Positions 54,791 to 63,193 are shown, counted from the first letter of the stretch. The stretch: DNA of 64,000 nt from Pseudofrankia sp. DC12 (GCF_000966285.1 NZ_KQ031391.1:1270919-1334918), one strand, 5' to 3'. Notes: a model not told the origin generated them from the letters alone. A program made the numbers and translations.

Positions 54791-54908
54791 GGCAACAGCG
54801 ACAAGTCCATCACTGACCGCAATCCTCGTCGTTGGGCGTGAGTGGACGCGGAGGTCTCGCAGCGCGCTCGATTTTGCTCCGCCTCATGCCTGTTGGTGGC
54901 ACTCGTAG

Positions 54909-55622
54909 ATGAGAGGCACGGAGATGATCAATTCTTCTGTTCCATCGGGGTCGAGCGCGGTGGTGGTCGCTTCAGGCGGCCTGGACAGTACGACGCTCGC
55001 CTATCACCTGGCAGACGGCGGTTATGGGCTGCGGCTGGTCTCGGTCGACTACGGCCAACGGCATCGTCGCGAGTTGGACTTCGCAGTGGCGCTGGCTGGA
55101 CGGCTTGATGTGCCGCATGACGTGATCGACCTGCGCGCGGTGGGGCGGCTGCTGGCCGGTAGCGCGCTGACGGACGCTGCGGTCAGCGTCCCGGACGGCC
55201 ACTACACCGACGCCACGATGCGGATCACTGTCGTGCCGAACCGCAACGCGCTGCTGCTCGACATCGCGGTCGCGCTGGCGGTTGCGCATGGCGCGGGCGC
55301 GGTGGCCTTCGGCGCGCACAGCGGTGACCACGCTATCTACCCGGACTGTCGGGAGGAGTTCGTCCAGGCCTTCGAGTATTCGGCGCGGGTCGCGAACGAG
55401 GGGTTCGTGGCTGACGGGTTCCAGGTGCTCGCGCCGTTCCTGACCTGGACGAAGGCAGAGATCGTCCGGCGTGGTGCGCAGTTGGGTGTTCCGTTTGGTG
55501 ACACCTGGTCGTGCTATCGGGGCGAGGTCGCGCACTGCGGCACCTGCGGGACCTGTACCGAGCGGCGGGAAGCGTTCGTGCTCGCGGGGGTCACCGACCC
55601 GACTGACTACGTCGAGCGGTGA
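54909..55622 (+). CDS. queC: 7-cyano-7-deazaguanine (preQ0) synthase QueC
   Basis: 237 aa; the ATG at 54924 (MINSSVPSG) is an alternative start with GGCACGGAG in front. PP-loop motif VVVASGGLDSTTLAYHLA (about 18-35), then VSVDYGQRHRREL and VPNRNALLLDIAVALA. FGAHSGDHAIYPDCREEF is a QueC hallmark. The zinc site is SCYRGEVAHCGTCGTCTERR (four Cys). It converts 7-carboxy-7-deazaguanine to preQ0 with ATP and ammonia. It is the first gene of the 12-gene operon. Confidence 0.96.
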   Translation: MRGTEMINSSVPSGSSAVVVASGGLDSTTLAYHLADGGYGLRLVSVDYGQRHRRELDFAVALAGRLDVPHDVIDLRAVGRLLAGSALTDAAVSVPDGHYTDATMRITVVPNRNALLLDIAVALAVAHGAGAVAFGAHSGDHAIYPDCREEFVQAFEYSARVANEGFVADGFQVLAPFLTWTKAEIVRRGAQLGVPFGDTWSCYRGEVAHCGTCGTCTERREAFVLAGVTDPTDYVER

Positions 55623-55625
55623 GCG

Positions 55626-56006
55626 ATGTTCTCTATCGGGAAGCGGTTCACCTTCGACGCGGCGCATGTGCTGCACGGCCTGCCCGCCGGTCACAAATGC
55701 GGCCGGCTGCACGGTCACACCTACACCGTCGAACTGCACCTACAGGCCGACGGCCTGGTCGACCCGGGGTTCGTGACTGACTTCGCCGATCTGGCGCCGT
55801 TAGGCCGGTACCTCGATGAGCAGTTCGACCATCGGCTTCTTAACGACGTACTCGCTGTCGAGCCGACGTCGGAGGCATTGGCGGCGCATCTGTTCGGCTG
55901 GTGCACGCAGCATCTCGCGCCGACCCTTGCCTGCGGGCAGATTGTCGCGGTCCGGGTGTCGGAGACGCCGTCGAGCTGGGCCGAGTACCGGCAGACCTCG
56001 ACGTGA
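55626..56006 (+). CDS. queD: 6-carboxytetrahydropterin synthase QueD
   Basis: 126 aa. Zinc ligands in FDAAHVLHG and LHGHTYTVELHL, catalytic Cys in GHKCGRLHGH, and the catalytic His/Asp pair in FDHRLLND; then EPTSEALAAHLF. All active-site residues are present. It acts before QueE in preQ0 synthesis, producing 6-carboxytetrahydropterin from dihydroneopterin triphosphate. It begins 3 bp after queC and overlaps queE by GTGA. Confidence 0.96.
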   Translation: MFSIGKRFTFDAAHVLHGLPAGHKCGRLHGHTYTVELHLQADGLVDPGFVTDFADLAPLGRYLDEQFDHRLLNDVLAVEPTSEALAAHLFGWCTQHLAPTLACGQIVAVRVSETPSSWAEYRQTST

Positions 56007-56698
56007 GCGCCACGGTGCTGCGGGTGGCCGAGACGTTCGGTCCGACGTTTCAGGGCGAGGGGCCTGCGAGCGGGCAGCGCGCTCTGTTCGTCCGGCTGTC
56101 CGGTTGCCCGCTTGCCTGCCAGTGGTGCGACACGCCGTATACCTGGGATCGGTCTCGGTTTGACCTGGCCGCGCAGAGCCGGCAGGTCGAGGTCGCCGAG
56201 CTGCTCGGCTGGGTGCGGGGCCACGCTTGCGAGTTGGTGGTGTTGACGGGCGGCGAGCCTTTGGCCCAGCAGAGCGCGTTGATCGAGCTGGCCCGGTCGC
56301 TGACGGGCGATGGCCGTCGGGTCGAGGTCGAGACCAGCGGAATCATCGCCCCAGGCGGCGATCTGCTCGCCGCGGTGGCGCGGTTCGTGGTGTCCCCGAA
56401 GCTCGCCAACAGCGGTCTTCCGGAGCGCCGACGCATCCGACCCGACGCGCTGCGCGCGTTCGCGGCGAGCGGGCGGGCGGTGTTCAAGTTCGTTGCCTGC
56501 GATCCGAGGGACCTCGACGAGGTGGGGCAGCTTGTCGAGGACTACAGCTTGGCGCCCGTCTGGGTCATGCCGGAGGGCACCTCCGAGGAGCAGATCGGCG
56601 GCGGGCTGCGTGCGCTCGCCGGGCCTGTGCTTGCCAGGGGCTGGCATTTGTCCAGCAGGCTGCACATTGTCCTGTGGGGAGACGAACGTGGCCGTTGA
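56003..56698 (+). CDS. queE: 7-carboxy-7-deazaguanine synthase QueE (radical SAM)
   Basis: 231 aa from the GTG at 56003 overlapping the queD stop. N-terminus ETFGPTFQGEGPASGQRALF, then FVRLSGCPLACQWCDTPYTW with the CxxxCxxC cluster of radical SAM proteins. VVLTGGEPLAQQS and VEVETSGIIAPGG are typical QueE segments. The C-terminus WVMPEGTSEEQI matches QueE. It makes the 7-deazapurine ring. Its last 11 bases overlap the start of the RT-like gene. Confidence 0.95.
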   Translation: MSATVLRVAETFGPTFQGEGPASGQRALFVRLSGCPLACQWCDTPYTWDRSRFDLAAQSRQVEVAELLGWVRGHACELVVLTGGEPLAQQSALIELARSLTGDGRRVEVETSGIIAPGGDLLAAVARFVVSPKLANSGLPERRRIRPDALRAFAASGRAVFKFVACDPRDLDEVGQLVEDYSLAPVWVMPEGTSEEQIGGGLRALAGPVLARGWHLSSRLHIVLWGDERGR

Positions 56699-57641
56699 AA
56701 AGTCTGGTGAAGGACCTGAGCGGGGACGTCTTTCCCGTCGCCCCGGGCCGCGCGTGTGGGAGAGCGAACCCGTTATTGGGGGCGGCGGGAGCGTTCCTGC
56801 CGCTCAGGCAGTACCGACAATAGCAGAAAGTGCGCGGCTGCCGGCGACACATTCCCTGATGCCGCTGTTCGCCGACGAGAAGTATCTTCACCGGGCGGCG
56901 CGGGCGTGTATGCGTCGCCGTTCGGCGCCCGGGGCTGACAGGGTCACCTGGGCTCAGTACCGCCAGGGCCTACCCGAGCGGCTGCACGCGTTGAGTCGCC
57001 GGCTGTTCGACGGGACGTGGCAACCGGGCCCGCTGCGCCTCACCTCGGTCACGGCCTACACCGGCAAGACCTTCACGGTCGCGATACCGACCGCCGAGGA
57101 CCGCGTCGTACACCGCGCGCTGCGCGGCGCTGTCGAGCCCGTGTTGGAAGCGACCGTCCTCGCTCCCTGGGTGTCGGGCTACCGGCCTGGGCGCAATCGG
57201 ATCACCGCGCTGCGGACCGCGAGCAACCATCTCGCCAAGGGCCTGGGGTTCGTCGCGGACCTCGACGTGGCCCGAGCGTCCGAGGGCGCCACGGTGGACC
57301 AGGTGGTCGACTGGGTAGCAGCCCATGTCCACGACGGCACTTTCCTCGACCGGCTCCGGACGATCCTTGGCGGCCTTTCCGATCCGATGATCCCGGGCAG
57401 CGGCCTCGCCCCGCTCCTGATCAACCTGCGGCTTTCCCGGGTCGACGCCCGCCTCGCGCATCTGCCGGTGGTCCGGTTCGCGGACAACTACTGCGTCTTC
57501 ACCGCCACGCAGGACGCCGCCGTCCGTGCGTTCGGGGCCGTGACCGAGGCGCTCGCCGCGGAAGGCCTACGCCCGCACCTGACCAAGAGCAGGGTCCGGA
57601 CGGCCGCGAATGTCGAGGACCTGTTCCTCATCGCCGGGTGA
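56688..57641 (+). CDS. Reverse-transcriptase-like protein with altered catalytic motif
   Basis: 317 aa from the GTG at 56688 (GGGGAGA upstream), overlapping queE. It follows the plan of group II intron/DGR-type RTs: VAIPTAEDRVVHRAL (RT2, about 131-145), SGYRPGRNRITAL (about 163-175), motif A VADLDVARASEGATVDQVV (about 189-207), motif B-like GSGLAPLLINLRLSRVDARL (about 237-256), motif C VRFADNYCVF (about 262-271) and GLRPHLTKSRV (about 293-303). The usual xADD of motif C is FADN, so one catalytic Asp is Asn; motif B lacks the common QG. No intron maturase, HNH domain or intron RNA is apparent. It may be non-catalytic or have changed activity. The FGE-like gene follows 16 bp on. Confidence 0.8.
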   Translation: MAVEKSGEGPERGRLSRRPGPRVWESEPVIGGGGSVPAAQAVPTIAESARLPATHSLMPLFADEKYLHRAARACMRRRSAPGADRVTWAQYRQGLPERLHALSRRLFDGTWQPGPLRLTSVTAYTGKTFTVAIPTAEDRVVHRALRGAVEPVLEATVLAPWVSGYRPGRNRITALRTASNHLAKGLGFVADLDVARASEGATVDQVVDWVAAHVHDGTFLDRLRTILGGLSDPMIPGSGLAPLLINLRLSRVDARLAHLPVVRFADNYCVFTATQDAAVRAFGAVTEALAAEGLRPHLTKSRVRTAANVEDLFLIAG

Positions 57642-57657
57642 CCGAAAGGAGAGCCCT

Positions 57658-58206
57658 GTGTCCCTCACCTGGAGATTCGTGGAAGCGGGCACCTGCCTGT
57701 TCGGCGACCGGCTGCGTCCGATTGCCGTGCCCGCGCTGTGGTGGACCGCGACCCCTGTCACCTACACCGATCTGGGGAGCGGTCCCGGAACGGACATCCC
57801 GGTCACCATGGTCGACTGGGACGGCGCCTCCAACCTGGCACGCCAGCTTGGGGGCCGGCTTCCGCGGTCGGTCGAGTGGGAGTGGATGGCCGCCGGCCCA
57901 GGCCGACGCCGCTATCCGTGGGGCGACCATGAGTGGGCTCCGGGGAAGGCCGTCCTGGTGCCGGCCGGACACGAGCAGCCCCAGACGGCCGGGAGTTGCC
58001 CGCTGGGCGCGACGCCCGAGGGGTTGCTGGATGTGGCGGGCAACGTCTGGGAGTGGACCGCCACCACGGTGCTCGGCGGCGGCGCGGTCATCCGCGGTGG
58101 CTCGTATGCCTCGCCACCTCTCTACGCGCAGTGCACCTTCCTCAACGCCGCCCCGGCCGAGCTGCGTTCACCCGGCATCGGGTTCCGCCTGGTCCGAGAA
58201 CCATGA
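57658..58206 (+). CDS. FGE/SUMF1-like (C-type-lectin fold) protein
   Basis: 182 aa from the GTG at 57658, with GAAAGGAG in front. It is a short formylglycine-generating-enzyme-type domain: VDWDGASNLARQLGGRLPRS, VEWEWMAAGPGRRRYPWGDH, LLDVAGNVWEWTATTVLGGG, VIRGGSYAS and GIGFRLVRE. FGE-sulfatase domains of this kind are a frequent scaffold of DGR variable proteins, in which the region between NVWEWT and GFRLV is diversified. The Cys pair of true FGE enzymes is not evident. It follows the RT-like gene directly; a template repeat was not found. A role as a structural or ligand-binding part of the operon is possible. Confidence 0.8.
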   Translation: MSLTWRFVEAGTCLFGDRLRPIAVPALWWTATPVTYTDLGSGPGTDIPVTMVDWDGASNLARQLGGRLPRSVEWEWMAAGPGRRRYPWGDHEWAPGKAVLVPAGHEQPQTAGSCPLGATPEGLLDVAGNVWEWTATTVLGGGAVIRGGSYASPPLYAQCTFLNAAPAELRSPGIGFRLVREP

Positions 58207-58670
58207 CGACCCCCGGCCAGACCGCACCCGCAGTGATCATCGGCTGCTCACGGCGCAAGACGTCGACCACCGTCCCGATTCCGGCTCTCGACCTCTACCA
58301 GGGCGGCCGGATCCCCGAGCTGCGATCGGTCCTCGCCGACCAGCCCGACCTGCGGCGCCGCGTCTGGATCCTCTCCGCCGAACACGGCCTGATCCACGGT
58401 GGCACCCCGCTGCTGCCCTACGACCGGCGCCTCGATGCCGCGCGTGCGCTCGAGCTACGTCCCCAGGTCGCTCACGCGGCCGGCCGTGAACTGGCTGCTG
58501 GCGGTCCTCCCAGGGAGGTCCTGATCGTCGCCGAACCGCTCTATCTTCTGGCCCTTGCCGACCTGCCCGGCCTGCTCGCGCCCGGTCTCCTGCACTGGGT
58601 CGAGGACCCGGTCGGCGGCTGGCCGCGAGCCGAACAGATCCTCACGACCTGGAGCCAGCCATGCCGCTGA
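58203..58670 (+). CDS. DUF6884/YaaA-like protein
   Basis: 155 aa, ATG overlapping the previous stop. AVIIGCSRRKTSTTV, LDLYQGGRIPELRSVL and RVWILSAEHGLIHGGTPLLP..YDRRL form the GCSxxK...LYxG...ILSAxHGL...YD pattern of DUF6884-like proteins. From memory, similar domains occur with 7-deazaguanine or TGT-like enzymes, but I cannot verify this here. The conserved Cys-Ser-Arg-Arg-Lys and Ser-Ala-Glu-His suggest an enzymatic pocket. Function unknown; it may act on the deazaguanine base or its glycoside. Confidence 0.7.
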   Translation: MTTPGQTAPAVIIGCSRRKTSTTVPIPALDLYQGGRIPELRSVLADQPDLRRRVWILSAEHGLIHGGTPLLPYDRRLDAARALELRPQVAHAAGRELAAGGPPREVLIVAEPLYLLALADLPGLLAPGLLHWVEDPVGGWPRAEQILTTWSQPCR

Positions 58671-59704
58671 CCAGCACCCTCTCCGTCCGGGACACCCTTG
58701 CCCGGCGGGACAACGAGTACACCGACGCGCTGCGCCGATTCGAACAGCGCCACGAACTCGACTGGCACGCGCCGACACCCGCCGAGACCAGCGGCGGCGC
58801 GGTCTCGGTCGTCATCCCGGCGCGCAACGTCGCCTACTGCCTGGGCCAGGTCCTCGACGCGCTGCGCGCGCAGGACACCCGGGGGCCGTTCGAGGTCATC
58901 GTCGTTGATGACGCCTCCACCGACGCGACGTTCCGCGTCGCCGTTGGCCATCCGCTCGGGCCCACGGTCGTGCGGCTGCCGTCGCGGCAGGGCAGCGCCG
59001 CCGCCCGCAACGCCGGCACCGCGCTCGCGCAGGCGGACACCGTCCTCTTCCTGGACGCCGACATGGTGCTTCCGCCGCATGCCCTCGCGGACGTCGCTGC
59101 CCGTGCGACCGCGGACCTCGTGCTGGTCGGGTTTCGCCACAACGTGCCCTTCACCGCCGACGGCGATGGGCACGCGGTGGTCCCGGTACAGGCCGCAAGC
59201 CTGGCCGCGGACCTGCGGGTGCGGTGGACCCCGCCCGTCGAGACGGTCCTGCCCTACTCCGGCATCACGCTGACCGCTCCGCTCGATGGCCGGCCGCTGG
59301 ATGCCACCGACGACCTGCGCGCTTTGGGCGAGGGCCGGTGGTACTACGACTGGGATCTACCTCGCATGGTCGTCACCGCCGTCATGGCCGCGCCACGCGC
59401 CGCGCTCCTGGACGTCGGTGGTTTGCACGCCGCGTTCGGCAGGACGGGCTGGGGCTGCGAGGACACCTACCTGGGCGCGGTACTGATCGCCGCAGGGCTG
59501 CGGGTCGCCCCGTTGCGCCAGCTCGTCGGTTACCACCTCGACCCGCCAGACGCCCCCGCAGCGTGGGCGGCGAAGCTCGCCACCTGGCCTGACACCCTCG
59601 CGCTCTACCGCCGTCTACTCGCTCAACCGCCACCGGGCGGCCAATCCGCGGAGTTCCTGCGCGCCACCCGCGAGCTGCTGGCGGATTGCGAGGTGCTGTC
59701 GTGA
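58661..59704 (+). CDS. GT2-family glycosyltransferase
   Basis: 347 aa. GT-A fold: AVSVVIPARNVAYCLGQVLD, FEVIVVDDASTDATF, QGSAAARNAGTALA and the DXD-type metal site VLFLDADMVLPPHAL (about 127). The acceptor region contains WGCEDTYLGAVLIAAGLRV, the (E/D)D-xx-L segment of galactosyl/glucosyltransferases. No membrane segment is obvious. It overlaps the DUF6884-like gene by 10 bp and the radical SAM gene by 4 bp. The donor sugar is unknown; the acceptor could be a deazapurine or other nucleoside. Confidence 0.85.
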   Translation: MPLTSTLSVRDTLARRDNEYTDALRRFEQRHELDWHAPTPAETSGGAVSVVIPARNVAYCLGQVLDALRAQDTRGPFEVIVVDDASTDATFRVAVGHPLGPTVVRLPSRQGSAAARNAGTALAQADTVLFLDADMVLPPHALADVAARATADLVLVGFRHNVPFTADGDGHAVVPVQAASLAADLRVRWTPPVETVLPYSGITLTAPLDGRPLDATDDLRALGEGRWYYDWDLPRMVVTAVMAAPRAALLDVGGLHAAFGRTGWGCEDTYLGAVLIAAGLRVAPLRQLVGYHLDPPDAPAAWAAKLATWPDTLALYRRLLAQPPPGGQSAEFLRATRELLADCEVLS

Positions 59705-60645
59705 ACCGCACGGTCGCCGCCGCCGAGATCGGCGGGCAGACCATCGTCTACGACCCGCTCACCGGTCAGACCCGACTCGCCGACCGGCCGCTCCCGGCAG
59801 GCCGCCGGACTTACGACGACCGCGAGCTCGCCGGCTGGCCGCAGATCGACCCAGCCTCGCTGAACTCGGGCTGGCCGGTCTCGCTGTGCTGGTCGCCGCT
59901 GGTGCGTTGCAACCTGGCCTGTCCCCACTGCCTGGACGACAAACAGCTCCCCGAGCTGCCAGCGGCGGACCGTGCCCGCACCGGCCAGGCCATCGCCAGC
60001 TCCGGCGTCCTTGGCGTGGACATCTCCGGTGGCGAACCGCTGCTCCTCACCGACCTGCCCGACCTCGCCGATCTCCTCGTCGCCGGCGGCCTGGCGGTCA
60101 GTGTCACCACGAACGGCTGGCAGCTGGCGCGCCGCGCCGCAGCCCTGGCCAGGCACGTCGACGCGGTCCGCGTCAGCCTCGACGGGCCGGACCCCGACCG
60201 CCACGACGCCATGCGCGGTCGGCGAAGCTTCGACCGGGCCCTCGGCGGCATCGTCGCCGCCCGCGCTGCCGGCCTCCCGGTCCAGATCCAGACGGTGATC
60301 CGCGCCAGCCTCACCCGCCGCGACCTGCAGTGCCTTGTCGATCTGGCCGCCCGTCTCGGCGCGCAGGGGGTCACGTTCCTGCAGATGCTGCCGCTCGGCG
60401 AGGGCGCCGCGCTGACGGCCGAGCTCGTCGGTGACGCCGTCGCCCGCGCTCTTGTGGACAGCCTCGCCGTCCCCGCCGGTCTGGCCGTCCGGTTGCGGAC
60501 CCGCGCCGCCGCCGGCAACTTCACGGTCGTTCGCGCCGACGGCCAGGTCTGGCGCAACCAGCCCGACGCCGCCGGCATCGGCCCGACCGACCGCCTGCAC
60601 GGTCCGACCGGCTTGGCGTTGACGGCACCGGACGGCTCCGCGTGA
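59701..60645 (+). CDS. Radical SAM protein
   Basis: 314 aa from the GTG at 59701 overlapping the GT2 stop. Cluster motif LVRCNLACPHCLDD (CxxxCxxC, about 68-75), GVDISGGEPLLL, VTTNGWQLARRAAAL, DAVRVSLDGPDPDRHDAMRG and VQIQTVIRASLT. This is the layout of PqqE/MoaA-like SPASM-related enzymes, but the C-terminal Cys-rich SPASM domain is missing. Only the four-iron cluster site is visible. The substrate is unknown; in this operon it may modify the sugar or base. Confidence 0.87.
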   Translation: MNRTVAAAEIGGQTIVYDPLTGQTRLADRPLPAGRRTYDDRELAGWPQIDPASLNSGWPVSLCWSPLVRCNLACPHCLDDKQLPELPAADRARTGQAIASSGVLGVDISGGEPLLLTDLPDLADLLVAGGLAVSVTTNGWQLARRAAALARHVDAVRVSLDGPDPDRHDAMRGRRSFDRALGGIVAARAAGLPVQIQTVIRASLTRRDLQCLVDLAARLGAQGVTFLQMLPLGEGAALTAELVGDAVARALVDSLAVPAGLAVRLRTRAAAGNFTVVRADGQVWRNQPDAAGIGPTDRLHGPTGLALTAPDGSA

Positions 60646-61178
60646 CCGCCCGCGTGTTCGAGCACAGCCGCCTGTGGCGGTTGACGGCTCCCGCTCTCGA
60701 TCGGGCCGTCCAGCTGCTCGCCACCGCGGCCACCGAGAACTTCGGCGCTTTCACCCAGGTCGTCGGGATCGCCGACGGCGGCACCGTCCCCGCCACCCAG
60801 ATCGCGACCCAGCTCGGCGTCAGACCCACGATGGTGCGTGCCCGCCACAACCCGACCGACGCCCACTACAGCCCCGCCACCGGCCAGGTCTGGTGCGACC
60901 CAGGCGACCTCGCGCCAGCAGGCCGGGTCCTCGTCGTTGACGACATCTGCGGCTCCGGAGCCACCCTGCGGACCGTTGTCGCCGCGCTCGCCGAGCGCGC
61001 ACCGACCGGTACCCAGCTGGTCACCGCCACGCTCTGCCTGAACGCCGGATCCACGGCCCCACCCGACCTGTGGGTCTGGGCCGACCTCCGGGACTGGGTC
61101 GTCTTCCCCTGGGAGACCCAACCGCCCGCCGACACGATGACAGACCTGCCACTCCCCACGCAGGCGTACCGGCGATGA
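60642..61178 (+). CDS. Phosphoribosyltransferase
   Basis: 178 aa from a GTG overlapping the previous stop. Type I PRTase: VVGIADGGTVPATQIATQLG (PP-loop region), VRARHNPT, then the PRPP-binding motif RVLVVDDICGSGATLRTVVA and a C-terminal VWADLRDWVVFPWE resembling xanthine/hypoxanthine-guanine enzymes (XGPRT). It could attach ribose-5-phosphate to a purine-like base such as preQ0, which would link the queCDE product to the nucleotide and glycosyl steps downstream (inference). Confidence 0.87.
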   Translation: MTARVFEHSRLWRLTAPALDRAVQLLATAATENFGAFTQVVGIADGGTVPATQIATQLGVRPTMVRARHNPTDAHYSPATGQVWCDPGDLAPAGRVLVVDDICGSGATLRTVVAALAERAPTGTQLVTATLCLNAGSTAPPDLWVWADLRDWVVFPWETQPPADTMTDLPLPTQAYRR

Positions 61179-62296
61179 CCCCTGGCGGCCCACGCCCGAC
61201 CAGCGGCACTGTCCTGTTCGTCCTCGCGTCCTACCGGCGCGACGCACCCGCCGGGATCGAACGCGCCATCGCCGGCCTGACGACCGGGTTGAACGCCACC
61301 GGCCACCGGTCCCTCATCGCCACCGCAGCGCCGCACCCTCCCGACGACCCCGACGTGGTGCCGCTGCAGCTACCGGTGTCGTTCCCCTGCGACGACGACG
61401 CGCTACGCGCCTGCATCGAGAACAACCGCCCCGCGCTTGCCGCTCAGCTCGGCGCACTCGCGGCACGGACCCGCGCCGACGTCATCGTCTACGCGGACGC
61501 GCTCTGGGGCCTCGGCCGGATCGCCGCCGACCTCCCCGTCCGGGCCGTCCTGGCCGTCCACGTCGTCGGCGACCCCCAGGACCTCCGCCCCGCCCTCGAC
61601 TCCGCCGACACCGTGATCTCCCCGTCGGCCACCGTCCTGCACGAGGCGAACGCCCAGGGCTATCGGACGGACAGCTGGCGCGTCGTCCCCAACCCGCTGC
61701 TCATCGATCCCGACGACGTCCCCCGACCCGATGCCGCTGAGCGCGAACAGCTCCGCCGACGCGGGCCCGTCCGAGTCGCGGCCCGACTCGGACGCGAGAA
61801 GGGCGTCCTCGAACTCCTCGCCGCCCGACCCTCAGGCCCACGAACCCGCCCCGTCGAGGTCACGCTCGCCAGGGCCGGCTTCGAGGAACACCCCGGCGGC
61901 CAGACGACGCTGCTCGCCGCCTGCCAGACCGCCGCCACCGCAGCCGGCGCGACGTTGCATCCACCGCTGCGCTGGGCGCAGGTGCCCGCCTGGCTGGCCC
62001 GCGCCGCAGTGACCATCGTGCCGTCGCTGCGCGAGACCTTCGGCCTCGTCGCCGCCGAGTCCCTGTCCGCCGGCACACCCGTCATCGCCTACTCCGTCGG
62101 GAACCTGCCCGACCTCATCGGCGACGCCGGCATCCTCGTCCCACCCGACCGCGGCCCCGCCGGGCTTTGGGAGGCCGTGAAGACGCTACTCACTGATCCG
62201 CTACGCTACAGCGCAACGTGTGGTGCTGCGTACTACCGGTCACGGGACTATCGGCCCACCACTGTCGCTGACGCATTCCTGAAAGCGGTGTGGTGA
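61175..62296 (+). CDS. GT4-family (GT-B) glycosyltransferase
   Basis: 373 aa from the ATG at 61175 overlapping the PRTase stop. N-terminal domain: VLFVLASYRRDAPAGIERAI, GLTTGLNATGHRSL; C-terminal donor domain: VRVAARLGREKGVLELLAAR, VTIVPSLRETFGLVAAESLS and GTPVIAYSVGNLPDLIGDAG. The EX7E-like part (ETFGLVAAE) is intact. It is an ordinary cytosolic GT4. It probably transfers a sugar in the same pathway as the GT2 enzyme. Confidence 0.88.
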   Translation: MTPGGPRPTSGTVLFVLASYRRDAPAGIERAIAGLTTGLNATGHRSLIATAAPHPPDDPDVVPLQLPVSFPCDDDALRACIENNRPALAAQLGALAARTRADVIVYADALWGLGRIAADLPVRAVLAVHVVGDPQDLRPALDSADTVISPSATVLHEANAQGYRTDSWRVVPNPLLIDPDDVPRPDAAEREQLRRRGPVRVAARLGREKGVLELLAARPSGPRTRPVEVTLARAGFEEHPGGQTTLLAACQTAATAAGATLHPPLRWAQVPAWLARAAVTIVPSLRETFGLVAAESLSAGTPVIAYSVGNLPDLIGDAGILVPPDRGPAGLWEAVKTLLTDPLRYSATCGAAYYRSRDYRPTTVADAFLKAVW

Positions 62297-62299
62297 ACG

Positions 62300-63193
62300 A
62301 TGTCCCTGGTACCTCTCCTGCTCGTTGACGGGCACAACCTGCTTTACCGCGCCTGCTTCGCCACGCCCGCGCAGATCTACTCCCGGGATCCGGCTCGGCG
62401 TGACATCACGACCCAGTTCATGTTCTTCGCGCTGCTACGCAAGGCGATCACCGCCGAGCTCGCCGGCTGGCCTGAGGTCCTTGTCGTCTTCGACGGTGAG
62501 CACGGCGCCGCCGGCCGCCAGGCCGCAGATCCTGCCTACAAAGCCAACCGGCCTACTAACGAGGAGGCCCGCCGGCCGCTCGAAGCGCTGGCCGACATTA
62601 AGACCGGCCTCGACCTGCTCGCCGTCGCCTGGCTCGAATGCGAGGACGCCGAGGCGGACGACGCCATCGCCACCCTCGCCCACGCGGCCCGACCCGCCCG
62701 CGAGGTGCTGATCCTCTCGACCGACCAGGACTACTTCCAGCTCCTCACCGGGCCGGACGGGCTCGGCCAGGCGGTCCGCGTCCTCAACACCGCCCGCCAC
62801 CCCGGCAACCGCCTCCTCGGACCAGCCGACGTCCGCGCACGCTATGGCGTCGAACCCGCCCAGTTCCCCGACCTGCGCGCGCTCGCCGGTGACCCCGCCG
62901 ACAACATCCCAGGCATCCGCGGCATCGGGCCGAAGACCGCCGCCGCGCTCCTCGCCGACGGCCTCAGTCTCGACGACCTCCCAGCCTCCGGCCGCCTGAC
63001 CGGCACCCGAGGCGCCGCGATCCACACCGCATGGCCGCAGATCCTCGCCTGGCGCGACATGATCCGCCTGCGCCGTGACCTCCCAGTACCGCACGAGCCC
63101 GCTGGCACTCCGACCGCCGCGTTCCCGATCCCAGGCGAGATCATCACCAAACTCGGGCTCTGGTGGGCCGACGGCGCCCCCACGGCGCCATGA
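62300..63193 (+). CDS. 5'-3' exonuclease/flap endonuclease-like protein (Pol I N-domain family)
   Basis: 297 aa. LLLVDGHNLLYRACFA (metal Asp), EVLVVFDGEHGAAGRQ..ADPAYKANRP, ECEDAEADDAIATLA, ILSTDQDYFQLL and DLRALAGDPADNIPGIRGIG..PKTAAALL (H3TH). All acidic metal ligands of the Pol I 5' nuclease family are visible, so activity on flap or RNA/DNA 5' ends is expected. It starts 3 bp after the GT4 gene. Its presence in a deazapurine operon suggests nucleic acid processing, for example processing of modified DNA or of a nucleic-acid-linked product. Confidence 0.92.
   Translation: MSLVPLLLVDGHNLLYRACFATPAQIYSRDPARRDITTQFMFFALLRKAITAELAGWPEVLVVFDGEHGAAGRQAADPAYKANRPTNEEARRPLEALADIKTGLDLLAVAWLECEDAEADDAIATLAHAARPAREVLILSTDQDYFQLLTGPDGLGQAVRVLNTARHPGNRLLGPADVRARYGVEPAQFPDLRALAGDPADNIPGIRGIGPKTAAALLADGLSLDDLPASGRLTGTRGAAIHTAWPQILAWRDMIRLRRDLPVPHEPAGTPTAAFPIPGEIITKLGLWWADGAPTAP

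Noticed and set aside
54909-56698. Ordinary queuosine tRNA modification operon
   Set aside because: queF, tgt and queA are absent from the visible operon, and nine unrelated genes are coupled to queCDE; a standard role cannot be excluded without the rest of the genome.
56688-58206. A complete diversity-generating retroelement
   Set aside because: No template repeat and no Avd-like accessory gene were seen, and the RT lacks one catalytic Asp; reported only as a resemblance.
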